Below, piece by piece: positions 32,868-43,918 of a stretch of 64,000 nucleotides of DNA. Positions within the stretch are counted from its first letter, which is position 1. Each line of letters starts with the position of its first letter. A program made the position numbers and the translations under genes. The notes under the pieces are model-generated. The model was not told the DNA's origin. It was given only the letters and a program-made list of their open reading frames with translations, and did no database searches. The DNA is from Mesodorylaimus sp. YZB2_4 (taxonomy: Eukaryota; Nematoda; Enoplea; Dorylaimida; Dorylaimidae), in the NCBI GenBank assembly GCA_030248295.1, contig JASANH010000720.1:304014-368013 (forward strand), given 5' to 3'.

Positions 32868-35166
32868 CTAATCTAGTCCAAACACTTTCACAGCATTCAC
32901 AGTCGTATTGAACGCCACCTCTTCAGCAGGCACATTCATGAACGCAGCGATCAATTCAGCCACTGCAGCCAATGAGCACGGTTCATTGCGTTGAAAATTA
33001 CAATATTTGAACAAATATCGTTTCGCATGCTCCGAAATTCTATCTTGAATATTCTTTGCTATCTTTTTGGCTTTAATATTCGGGTACATAAACGGAGCAT
33101 CAGTTTCAATAAGCAGTCTCTCCAGTGGTATCAGTCCATTCTTCAATCCGTATTGGACACCGTCCTCCAATTTATCTTTCCATATAAATCCTATAATACA
33201 AGGAAAAACTGACCTCTCTGCGTGAGACCAGGCACGAAGCTAAAATGCTCACTCACCAGTCAGCCCAATGTATAAGCCCATATTAAAATAAGCTTTGGCT
33301 TCGTCCATTGTCCCCGTAAAACAATGAATGACTGTCGGTGGTCTGAAGGAGGAGGAGGAAACTTGAAGTCATGAGCTACTCTAAGCTGTTAAAAGACGCC
33401 CCACATTCTCATTCTCTTTTCAGAAAACTCCAATACTTAAAACACTATTTTCGCAGACATCAAAATCGATAATTCGATCAATCGATAAAACACTTACAAT
33501 CGATCTTGATAACGCTTCAAAATTCGTATCATATCTTGATGCGCCTCTCGTTCGTGAATAAATAAAGGTTTGTGCAAGTCGCATGCTAACTTGACCTAAA
33601 GGCCCACAAAATGGCATAAGCCTTCAAGTTTTAAGCAAATACATACCTGAGTTTCGAATACTTCCAATTGCACTTCCGGGGGAGAAAAATTACGATTGAA
33701 ATCTAAACCGCATTCGCCGATGGCAACACACTCTTTATTCTTTGCTAATTCGCTGATTTCCTCCAACTGAGTATGTTCGAAATTCTTCGCATCGTGAGGA
33801 TGAACGCCTGAAGAGATAAACACGAAGTCAGCTTTATAGGCCGCAGTATTCGAAACAGAGTTTAGAATGTGTCTTAGACTGCCAGAATACCCATTTTTCA
33901 CAGCTGAAAGTCAAATATCGCGGAATTTGCGAGTGGTCAAAAGTGCAGGATTTCATAAAATGGGTTTCACAACGGACAGTGACCAAAATTTTTTTGGTTT
34001 TCCCATACTCAGGTGAAAGTGTGACAGAAACTCATAACCTTCACGCTCGCTGGGTCAAGTACTTGGAAGTTGACAGAACTCATGCTAAGATCACGCTGGC
34101 TCAAGTGACTTTGGAAGAGCAATATCTGATGATCAGCAACCCTGGCTTTCGAAATTGGCGGGAATAACAGTAGATGCGCAGGCACGGGTTTGGGTGCGAA
34201 CCTGTTTGGCGTGCGCGTGCGAGTACCCAAACCACCTCAAAACTACCTAAGCAAGCTAGATTTATAGCGCCAAGATATTTATTGCTTATCTTTACAGAAA
34301 CAATCACATATGCTAGCGATTTTTTGGGTGACTGCAGCTTTGATAGTCTTAGCTCGTATTTGTGTTTTTTGACTAAACAAATCTGAAAGCATGAGCGGCT
34401 GTGGCTTCGTCAAAGAGAAATCGTGGGAGTAGGTAACCTTGTTTGCTTGGCATTATCTCCCATCTTCTCGATTAATTAGCGACTACAACGCGGTGCGACT
34501 TCTTTCTAGTCTACACAACTTACCAGCAGTGCAATACAAATATCCAGGGTACAATCGAGTCAGCCTCAATGCTTCTCGACTACCGTCCAACGAGCTGCCT
34601 GTCACCATAATCTTGCAGACACCTGCAGAAAGGGCCTGAACTGTATGGGGCTTCGTGTTCCTGAAATCCCTGATTGCTTGCTTTTGCAGCTCTTCCCTGC
34701 GGCATCCTTCTTCAGGATTCTGCAAGCCAGCAAAAATGATGGGCTTATACCAACTTGCTCGCCAGTTTAGTTCTTTCAACTTTATTCCCATCCTATTAGT
34801 TTTGCACTTTTGCACTTTGTTCCCCAGTAGGCTTAGGGATAGGCCGGATATAGGCTTAGTCTTAGCCTTACCCTAAGGCTTAGGCTAGAATAGGCTGGAT
34901 ATAGGCTCAGCCTTAGTCTTAGGCTAGGATGGACTGGATTCAAGAGATTGGGGAACAAAGTGCAAAAGCGCCTCCCTTTCGGCAGTTAGGAACTCCTTAC
35001 CAGCCTCTTTCGCCCGCTCGATGACTTCGTCTAATTCACGATTATTGAAAGCGCGACTAGTTAAGTTGGCGCCAATATCGATCATTTTATATGGTGCTGA
35101 TTCAACAAATGGCAAATTCGTGTTCAGTTCATTTTTGGGGTTTGCACAGGCTGCATCCGCTGACAT
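32868..35166 (-). CDS. TATDN1: TatD-family metal-dependent DNase (TATDN1-like)
   Basis: Six exons on the minus strand (35166-35001, 34622-34524, 33807-33647, 33595-33498, 33342-33257, 33190-32868) keep frame through every GT/AG join and give 310 aa, close to human TATDN1. Metal-site motifs appear in order: MIDIGANL at the N-terminus (TATDN1 proteins have this in place of DxHxH), GVHPHDA, IGECGLDF (Glu), LFIHEREAH (His), VIHCFTGT (His) and IETDAPFMYP (Asp). TatD proteins are TIM-barrel 3'-5' exonucleases/endonucleases acting in DNA repair and apoptotic DNA breakdown. The extra 27 N-terminal residues before MIDIG may reflect a downstream start. A MITE sits in intron 1 (34808-34967). Confidence 0.93.
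34808..34967. mobile_element. Candidate 160-bp MITE in TatD intron 1
   Basis: Perfect 18-bp inverted ends, TTTTGCACTTTGTTCCCC (34808-34825) and its complement (34950-34967). The interior is built of TAGGCT/TTAGTCTTAGCC short repeats. No target duplication is clear. Confidence 0.55.
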
Positions 35167-37377
35167 GGCTGCGAAGACGAAGAGTCGTGGGAAATTTCGG
35201 TTTCTAACTAGAAAGTAGCAAAAATAGAATGAAATGATTGAGTCGTAAAACTTTACTTACAGGTTTCAATAACGCGGAAAGCTAGCATGGGAAAAAAGTC
35301 TAAGAATTACCCTTCACACAGCAGATTTTAACGGAGTACACGGACCGACCGACGGACTAAAATATTTTTTCCGCGCTGAAGCAGACAACGTGCTGTAACC
35401 ATTCAGCAATAAGGTTATATGGCGGGAGTTTAAATATCAAACCCTCGGACACGTTTTTCGCCGATCATAACCGTATGTCCAACCAGAGGGTGATTTCGAT
35501 CACTCCCTCTCGAGTGTGGAAATTCAGATGCTTTAGACAGGTTTTCTGAAAATAAAACTCATAGTTACAAACGAAAACTCCCAAATCTCGGTGGGGCTTA
35601 TTGAGAAATCATGATCAAGTTCGCCACCACTTCTCTGCGGAAGTGTCCTGTGTTCATTCTTGTACTGAAAATCTTGTGTTCAAGCAGGTGCATTGCAATA
35701 TTGCTAACATATGTGCCCCTGTGTGAAGAGACATTTTCGAAGGGAGGTACCCAAAAATTTGGTGGTGTTCGGTGGCATACTGTAGCTTACACTGCTGCAA
35801 ATACTGTATGTAGTTTTTGAGTGACATCTGAATTGTATGTGCCTTTGTCTCTTCAGTGGCTGCACAGGTTTTGTCAGTCAGGGGCCATCGATAAAGGTCG
35901 ACCGCAGCCCAGGGAGGAAGTGGTTAGCAAAAAGTGTCCCCGCGGGAAGAGACATTTTCGCCTAAGCTGCGGTTGGGGGGGGGGGGGGGTAGGTGGCCTA
36001 TGGTCGACCGCAGCAAGTTCTAATATTTTTCGTAACAAAAACACTTAGTCATCCTCACCAGTAGCGCGCGCTCAAGTGTTCAAACCTTTTTGTGTTCTCT
36101 TTTCATCGTTAATTCTCGAAAATGGATTTCTGCTCCATTAGGACATTGATTGCCAACTAAAATGTCAATCGAAACGGGAAAGTTGGGAGCAGCCGCGGCT
36201 CAGCTGGCTAAGGTTCAGCCGCAGCTATTCGGGTAGGGACGGCAGAGTAAGCATGTTCTCAGAGAGTGGACAGATTTTCGACAGCGATTTAGTTCTGTCG
36301 CTGGCCTTGCACAGGGGCGACTCACCCAGTACTGTCAAATGCAGACGCTGAGCGGCCGCGGTGGAGCAGCGGTTCGGCATTCATCTCTCCGTACTGCTTG
36401 GGAGCGGGTGGCTGGACTCTCCCCGGGTTCGATTCCCTGTGATGGAGGTCGGTGCGAACTATAAACCCTCCCTGACCTTGCAGGCCAGGCCGTGGGTGTC
36501 TGACCCGGTACCCTAGAGATTAAACCATAAGATTAATGACCTTTTTTCTTTGAATTAAGCGTGATTGCCAAATAATTTTAACGGTTTTAGGTGCTTTCAT
36601 CGATGCTAACATTTGTTTTACAAAATTCGGCACTTTACGTGAACTGCATTTTAGCCCAAAAGAAAAATCCGTTTTATGAATAAAACAAATTTGTCTCGAA
36701 GGAGAAAGCACTTTGTCAAGCTCAGGAGAGCTAAGATGCATTTCGCAAAACTGCGTTTGAAGGAGGTGGTGATATGGCTGAAGTGGTCGACCATTTTTGA
36801 GGGGGGTCAGCTGGAAGTCGGCATGCGGTCGAGGTTCGAGGGGGGTCAAAAAATCGAGATTTTGAGCCGTCGACCTTGATGGATGGCCCCTCATCGTTTT
36901 GAACTGAAAATACCGTATAACTGATCCAGAAAGCCCACTAACTTTTTGTCGCTGTTTTTTTCTGAAACAAAACGTTTTGTCCCAGCTGAACCTGCAGTAT
37001 AGAGATGTCACAGTTAGCTGCAGCACAAACATGCTAGCATGTCCTGTCATAAACACGTTACCAAGGTGTGTCACATCAGCTCTTATGCCCTGACCTCATC
37101 CCTGGCCTGTGACCATCACTGTTTCGCTTCGCTGCCATTACAGCACTCACTTCAGTTGTTACCTGTGGCTTCCACAAACAGGCGCAACAAAGCCCTCCTC
37201 AATCATTAGGTCGAAAGTTCGTCGATGATCACGATTTTATATCGCATTTGATTATAATTGTATCCTATGGCCTCGTTTCTGTTAATATCACTCCTTACCT
37301 AGTGTACCTGCTTGTTACAGCGTAGGTCTAAGCCATAAGCCTTCGTACCAGCTTTATTAAGCGAGAGGATCCCACAC
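35167..37377. other. Region between divergent TatD and ZNF598 genes
   Basis: Presumably contains both promoters, but no specific site can be supported. It holds a G13 run (about 35981-35993), a SINE-1 copy (36352-36512) and a 184-codon open frame on the minus strand (36520-37074) with no recognisable domain. Confidence 0.4.
36352..36512 (+). mobile_element. SINE-1 (tRNA-derived), plus-strand copy
   Basis: The clearest tRNA-like head of this family: GCGGCCGCGGTGGAGCAGCGG, then CCCCGGGTTCGATTCC (B box) and GATGGAGGTCGG. The same sequence, inverted, lies at 17400-17513. Confidence 0.75.
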
Positions 37378-37593
37378 GTGGAGCTGGTACATGAAAATTT
37401 GGTTCAAGATGAAGATAATCATAATGGCATAACATATGGTTTTAAACTTCCCCCGTATATGATTCACGCGGTCACTCTACCTGCACATCGTTTACGGTGC
37501 TTGCGTGGGGCGATGACAGTATGCGAAGTTGCGCAACGTTGTCTGTCGGACTGCAAGGACTTGATAAACCGGGAACGAGAACTAAAACGATAA
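37378..37593 (+). CDS. Possible terminal exon of an unrecognised gene
   Basis: A 71-codon frame, open slightly further upstream, ends CEVAQRCLSDCKDLINRERELKR. Its composition looks protein-like (LPPYMIHAVTLPAHRLRCLR), but I do not recognise a family and no upstream exon was found. It lies 130 bp before the ZNF598 start, so it could also be spurious. Confidence 0.22.
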   Translation: MELVHENLVQDEDNHNGITYGFKLPPYMIHAVTLPAHRLRCLRGAMTVCEVAQRCLSDCKDLINRERELKR

Positions 37594-37720
37594 AAACAGA
37601 AAAGTTTGGAAATTGTCAGTGATAACTTCATCCGTCCGTATATTTATTTTGCTCTTTTAGGACCCAAAATCTTTAGTTGCTTGAATTTTTTGAAAAGAAA
37701 CTGAAAGAATTCCTAGAAAA

Positions 37721-40700
37721 ATGTCGTCGTCAGCTACGTCAGCTTCAAATTCCGTCGATCGTCAAATTTCGGTGATAAATTTTTGTCATATTTGTTGCCA
37801 CGAAAGTGATTTATTTTGTTTGGGTCCTTGCGATCATCCGATTTGTTTCGAATGCGGTGTTCGAATGCGAGTGGTTTGCGAATCGAGTGAATGCCCGATT
37901 TGTCGATCGGAAGTAAAAACGGTGAGCTGACTTTCGGTTTGGTTTTAAAAATATTTTGTACGACGATAAATTTATGAGCTGGTTCCCACAAATGCCTGTG
38001 GATGTTTATGGAAATATTAGGCTAGTTATGTGTTCTCTTTCTAGATGCTCGTGGTAAAAGGTCCTCAGTTACTTCCTTATGCATCGTACGAAAAACATCG
38101 TAAATTGGTCGTTGATGGTGAGCTTGTTAAGAAATGTGGATTGAAGTTTGAAAACAAAGAAGCCTTAAATGCGGTTCGTGATATTTTGGCTCACGTTTGT
38201 ACCATCTGCGAGAAAGAGTAAGAAAAAGTTCAACAAATTTGGGCCGTTTTTCGTGTTTCCTTCTTATAACTTTGATTTGTTTATAATTTAGACCAGAATT
38301 CCGCAACTTCGACGAGCTGAGTCAGCATATGCGCCGTTCACACGAATTATTTTATTGCGATTTGTGCGCTAAAAATTTACAATTATTTTCGTGGGAGCGG
38401 AAGTGTTACAATCGTGAACAGTTGGCTAAACATCGACGAATCGGCGATCAGGATGATCGTAGTCATCGTGGACATCCTCTTTGCCAATTCTGTGACGAAC
38501 GATATATGGATAACGAACAACTGTATCGGCATTTGAGGCGCGATCATTTCTTTTGCCATTATTGTGATGCAGATGGATCGAATAAGTTTTATCCGTAAGT
38601 ATCGTCCCGGCTGGAATATTTTTTATGTCGGGGCCATCTGTCGTTTTATAAACGCAGTGGTATTTGTCAGTTTTTTGTGCTTAGTTGTTATCGTCTGTTT
38701 TCTTCTTTTAGTGCCGCAGAAGAACTGAAGAAGCATCTCAAATCAGATCACTATCTTTGTGAAGAAGGTCAGTGCAAGAATGAGCCGTTTGGCATATCGT
38801 TTCGGCACGAAATAGATTTCAAGGCGCATAAAGTGAGCTTGTGGTGTACCCCGGGGAAACTATTTGAGGGGTGTTTATGAGCCAAACGGCTCCTCTAGGG
38901 ACTAACAATGTTTGCGGCGTGTCCGCACGCTCGCGATTTCCATCATTTTCCAATCAGTGCTGGGGTCGACAAATGTTACTGCGAACTCTAGAATCCACAA
39001 TCTTATGTTATTATTAGGCTAATATTCACGGGGCGAGGCAGGAACGATTTGTGAACGTGAACTTTGATGTGCGGCGGGGTGGAGCGAATGTGGGTGATCG
39101 AGAACGTACGTTTCGTGATCGGCAAAATCGGGATCGCGATCAACAGCAAGGCTCGAAAGCGATGAATGGGCCTCATGGACGTGGGGGAGGCTCAAAGATT
39201 ACCACGTAAGTGAAGGAGTCCTTGTTTTTATGGGTTTTCAGAAGAGGCAACTCCTTCGAGTGTGTCCCCTACTGTAGTCTAGCATTGTAAAGCTTATTGA
39301 ATTGTGCAGGATAGCCACAGACCGTATTCGGGTCAGCGTCACGTGCTTTCGATTGTTTGGCGCCTGGAACTGCAGTTCCCAGGCGCCAAGTGTCCTGAGA
39401 GTGGCAAAGCGTCTGTTTGCCAAACGAAAAGTTGGAAGCTCAACTTTACTCCCCCCGAATTTTACTAACAGAGGCATTGAAGTTCCGATCTTTCATTTGG
39501 ATATCAGGCCATCTACTGATCCAGAACCCGCTTTTCTGATCCGACCAGGCCACCAGAATTCTGGTGGCCTGTTGAAATAGTTTTTAAGCCGCATCCTGCG
39601 GAGTTTTGACTTCTGACCATGCAGGCGATGAGAAACTCCTTCAAAATGCGTCAGCACTATCTTGTACATTATGACACTTTATGTGGTACAAGCCGTTTGC
39701 GAAATGCCCCTAGGCCTAGGCTCTGAACAAATCATGCCCGCAATCCAGTGTTAATGCTGCGAAGTTATGAATATCGTGGGTTATTTCAAGTTCGGCGGTA
39801 GTTCTGACCAAAAGTACTTGCGATAGACTACGAATAAACTCACGAGCATATGTAGCACCTGAATTGCGCAAAACACTCTTCACAATGAGCTGGAACAGAC
39901 TGCTGCTTAAGTACTAATACACAACTTTGTCGGAACAGGGCAGCGACGACTGGCGCCCACCTACTCAAGCAGTCACAGTTTTCTTAGGCTTTTAAGGGAA
40001 CTTTTCAACGTTAATTGGCAATTGTTATTTCTATATTGAACGCCAGACAATTCATTCTCCTGCCAAAAGCGTATATGCCTTCTAAGGCTTTTAACAGAAA
40101 TGGAAAAGTACTGAGAAAATATTCCCTCGCAGACAGCTAGGTGGATCAGGGGCGCGTAACTTTTTGCACCGTATTAGTTACGGCTCCTCCAAATTATGTG
40201 AGACATTTATAATTTCGAAGCAACAACACATTAGCACTTATGAATTCTTTCACATGGCCTAGCCAGTGTGCAAAAGATGGCAAAAATTGACTCTTCGAGT
40301 GGTCAGTAACTTGAATAAGATTGCCAAGCTAGGGCACACTCTTGGGAGTTATCTTATAGCTCCGAGTCGAATCATAAGTTCTGGTAGGCTGAGCAGTTTT
40401 GTGTCAGAAGTCTGTACTGTTAAGTGAAGGGGTTGTTCGTTGCAGGGGTGCTCGAGCGGATGGCCGACGAGATAGAGCAGCAGTGAAGGGGGATGACGAT
40501 GACAGCGACGATCCAGATTTGGCTAGAGCTGTCGAAGCATCAAAATCGAATCCGTTCGCTTTAAAAACAGAAGAATTTCCAACGTTGAATCCAATTGTAT
40601 CAGCAGCTGGAGTATCGGCGGGTGCGAAAGCTCAGTCGAAGTCGATGGCCAATTATGTGGCCAATGCGGCTGGTTTATCGACGAAGGCTGGGTCGTTGGA

Positions 40701-42132
40701 CGAGAACGACTTCCCGTCATTGCCTCCCAGTGCCAGGAGTCAGAAGCAAGCTAAGAAGAAGGTGGAGAAGGAGCGGGTTAGACGGCATTCGAGATCGGTA
40801 TCGCCAGTGAAGAATGTACTGAATAGTCAGCAACAGAAAAATTTCGTTATGGTGGATGATGACGAATCGTTCCCGTCGGTGAGCGAACAGTTTAAAGCTG
40901 CTGAAGAATCGGCCAAAGCGGCGGCAGCGGCGGAAGAAGCGGAGAAGAAAAGGAAGGCGAAAGAAAATGAGCAAATGAAGCAGTTAAGATCAACACCCAC
41001 TTGGGTCGGTGGTGGGCGGCAAGGGGCTGGTTCGTCGAGTAAAGCGGTCAAATCGACGGCCTGGGATACAAAAGATGACGCCTTTCCAGCATTGGTTAAT
41101 ACGGCCAGTGGCGGTGGATCGGGTCAAGGCAAGCAGTCAAAGAAGAACGCGAATTCGAATCTAGCGTCGAAACCGTGGTCGCAGTTGTTGGCTGTGGAAA
41201 CGAAGCCCGAGGCGACGCCATCGAAGAAAGAGAAAGAAGGGAAAAAGAAGAAAGATACGACCAAATCGCCATCATCGATGGCCACCGATGCTTTATTGGA
41301 GGCGCTACCGGCTGGTCTACCGATCAAGTCGAAGATGAGGCGAGTGGCCCAACAAAAGCAGAGACCGAGCGAGTGCGAGGACGGAAATGGTGTCGAGCAA
41401 CGGGAAGAAGAGATTATGGGGCAGACGGCGTCGATGGGTGCTTTGGCAAGTGTGCCTCCTCCGCCTGGATTCGAGAATGCGTGTAATAGGTAAGTGTGTG
41501 CAGCAGAGCTGTGGGGATATGGTAACCATTCCAATGGATTTTCTTGCAGTGTTGCTCCACCTCCTGGATTCGAGTCAACGATCGGTGCCACATCAGCCGC
41601 GGGTGTTCAGAATGGTCTGTCGAAGCAAACAATGACATCGATCGATTCTTTGAATCACCAGCAACTACCGCAACAGTACCAGTACAAAAAGCCGAATAAT
41701 TTCGATGTGCGCAATCGAGGTTTGTTCGATCGATTGTGCGCGTTGATGAACAATGATGATGGACGAATTCAAGAGTTTAAGAGAGCCAGTCACGAGTTCA
41801 AACGGGGCGAGTCGGATGCTAGTACTTATTGCCAACGTATCAGGCAATTATTGAATGACGACGGGGCCTATATAAGGATATTCAGTGAGCTGGTCTGTCT
41901 GTTGCCTGATATACAACGCCAGAATGCATTGTGGGACGCGTTCCGATCCAGTACGGCCTCGGTGAGTGGTGGAGGGCCGTCCGGCAATGACATGGTCAAG
42001 AGGTGCACGAAATGTGGGCAACTGTTGGGGAAGATCGATTATTATGATCACGCTCAATACGCGCACGCTACATCGGGAATGGGAAAAGGGAAGAGGATGG
42101 ACGCGGAAGAGGAATACCCGGCTTTGTCGTAA
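37721..42132 (+). CDS. ZNF598: ZNF598/Hel2 RING-type E3 ubiquitin ligase
   Basis: Seven exons (37721-37921, 38045-38217, 38292-38594, 38712-38832, 39018-39205, 40446-41489, 41550-42132) join in frame to 870 aa; human ZNF598 is about 900 aa. An N-terminal C3HC4 RING (CHICCHESDLFCLGPCDH...CPICRSE) is followed by C2H2-type fingers (HVCTICEKE...H; FYCDLCAKN; LCQFCDERY...H; HFFCHYCDA). A disordered Lys/Glu/Ser-rich middle leads to a conserved C-terminal helical block (FDRLCALMNND...FKRASHEFKRGE) and a last CTKCGQLL zinc motif. ZNF598 senses collided ribosomes and ubiquitinates 40S proteins (eS10/uS10) to start ribosome quality control. Two PPPGF motifs (41455-41472, 41557-41571) flank the last intron and match the PPPG-hydrophobic consensus bound by GYF domains (GIGYF partners). 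The ATG context is AAAATGTC. Confidence 0.94.
39356..39389. repeat. Near-perfect GC-rich palindrome in ZNF598 intron 5
   Basis: TTGGCGCCTGG and CCAGGCGCCAA arms around GAACTGCAGTTC, offset by a single base. Could extrude as a cruciform or mark a small foldback element together with the palindrome at 39546. Confidence 0.7.
39546..39571. repeat. Perfect 26-bp palindrome in ZNF598 intron 5
   Basis: CAGGCCACCAG, AATT, CTGGTGGCCTG: fully self-complementary over 26 bp, 160 bp from another palindrome. No function can be assigned. Confidence 0.85.
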
Positions 42133-42312
42133 GAGGTGGGCCTGGTGTCAGTGATTCGGGGGGGGGGGGGGCTGATTGGTATGTAGGGCAATAGTTGGAT
42201 GTGAAACAAGGCACTGTATTTAATAGCGTTTTGCAGTTTAGCCACTGTGCTTGTTGGCATGTGGGCGTATAAAGGCGAGGTGGGATATAGAGAAGGGAGA
42301 TGAAACTACTGG

Positions 42313-42521
42313 TTGCTTTCACTCGTCAGTACCTTATTGCATTGGTCGAGGACATCCGCAGTGTGGACACTTTGCAGCCATTTTACTTTGTGTTGAATTA
42401 CATGCTAAAAAACCTATTTTTTTCTGGCTCGGACTTCATGCATGGCGGATGAAATGTAGTCAGAATCAGTAAAAACTATGCTGGCGAGGAGTCGTCTGTT
42501 GCAGTTTAGCTGGTTCAGCTT
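42313..42521 (+). repeat. Left arm of a 209-bp near-identical inverted repeat
   Basis: By eye it matches the reverse complement of 44261-44469 with about three differences. Starts TTGCTTTCACTCGTCAG and ends GCTGGTTCAGCTT. The right part of this arm overlaps the start of the dispersed repeat copy B. Confidence 0.9.
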
Positions 42522-43370
42522 GAAAGTTTGAACAAGACAAAAATTTTTTGCTGTCTTGTCGATGGAAGCGACTTATCGTTGGTGGCCCAAAAATTGGCAG
42601 CAAATCAAGCTGATCTTGGGATCGTCAAGACTCAATGTGCCTGATGTACGTATAGTGCTTGTTTGCAATGCCAGTTAAAGCTTATCTTTCTTTCAAATAA
42701 CTCGATTCTTTAGCCGTTTTTCTTCTTTTCTGACTCGAAAGATTAGAAATGGGATCGTCGAGCATTTTGTCTGGATGAAGTGAACCATATCGAAAAACAA
42801 TGTACGCATGCTCGCATGGACGACCCAAGCTTTAGGTGAGGCTGAACAGTGAATAGTTTTTAACGTTTTCAAGGAAGCTATAAAGCCAGGCCAGAGCGTG
42901 AACCTGCTAAAAGATGTGTGAGGTGGTGGTGGCTGCTCCGTGATTCTTTGTGTCTGGCTACCCTTTGCTGATTTGTGCAGTCTGGTGGTCCCTTCTTGCT
43001 TGTAGCTGGTGGCTGTGCATTGACCATGTGCCCGTGGGCCTCATCCCGTCTTCAGTTTTTCTGGGAGTCCATATCTCTAGTGCTGTCCACATTTTTGACC
43101 TGGCTAGCGATGTTTTTCTTGCTGGAGGGCTTGTTTTTATTTTGGATTTCGTCGAAAAGGCGGAGTCCATTTTGCCGAGCTGGTCAGGAGTTAATCGAGG
43201 CTTTGATGGGGCCTTACCGCGAGGTAGCATCATTCTGCGCGCCTCCAATCTGAACTGAACCCTGCCGGTGCTCTTATCTTCGGGCTTCCACCTCTTAGCT
43301 GGGACTCTTCAGCAGTATTCTGTGTGTGCCTGGAGTGCATAATCACCGTGCTTATTGCTTGCAAACTGAC
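42428..43370 (+). repeat. Long dispersed repeat, copy B
   Basis: Counterpart of 19572-20415, with small insertions and deletions throughout. It lies between the ZNF598 stop and the NAD synthetase first exon. It is open over short frames only; no transposase or other domain is seen. Confidence 0.65.
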
Positions 43371-43918
43371 CTAGACCTGGAGTTTGAACCCAGTCCTTGC
43401 TATCAGGCACTGCCGTAGGAACGCCAAGCCAGTGCGCCGCTGTGGTCACCTGTAGAAGCTTGCAGGAAACTTTGACGGTCACTACTTACTCAGCTCACCA
43501 AGATTTTCACCTTCACCGTAAATCTGGCGCGGGGTATAATTGGGTTCTGACCTGCACCCTATTCCTTGAGCCGACCCCCTGTAATTTTATCCAGCGACAG
43601 CGCCTGCGCACGTGACCCTTCGGGATGGATGGTTTTAACCCCAGGCAATGTTTCAAGGGGGCAATGAGATAAAACCCAGTAATTCTGTTTGGTGTGCTCC
43701 TAGTTACTGACTTGTCAGGCCAGCTTTCAAATGGTAGCCAGCTAACTGATAATTACATACATAGCTAGTGGGTGTGGGCACATCCAATGTGAATGCCGTT
43801 ACCACAGTGGTAACCCTTGGATAATGACAGTTTTTTGTAGGCGAGTAGAATCCATCAAATTCTTGCTTTCATCGAGCAAATCAGCAATCAGCCTCAAGTA
43901 GTCAAACACTGAGTCAAA

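Noticed and set aside
33808-33901. Open frame extending the third TatD exon upstream (VKNGYSGSL...)
   Set aside because: The acceptor at 33808 joins exon 2 directly to GVHPHDA in frame and restores the conserved TatD order, so the extension is intron.
36520-37074. 184-codon minus-strand open frame
   Set aside because: No domain, no conserved composition and no plausible splice partners; such frames arise by chance in this GC range.
40399-40445. ATG upstream of the sixth ZNF598 exon as a separate gene start
   Set aside because: The frame before 40446 ends at a clear acceptor (CGTTGCAG), and exon 5 joins in phase to continue the ZNF598 protein.
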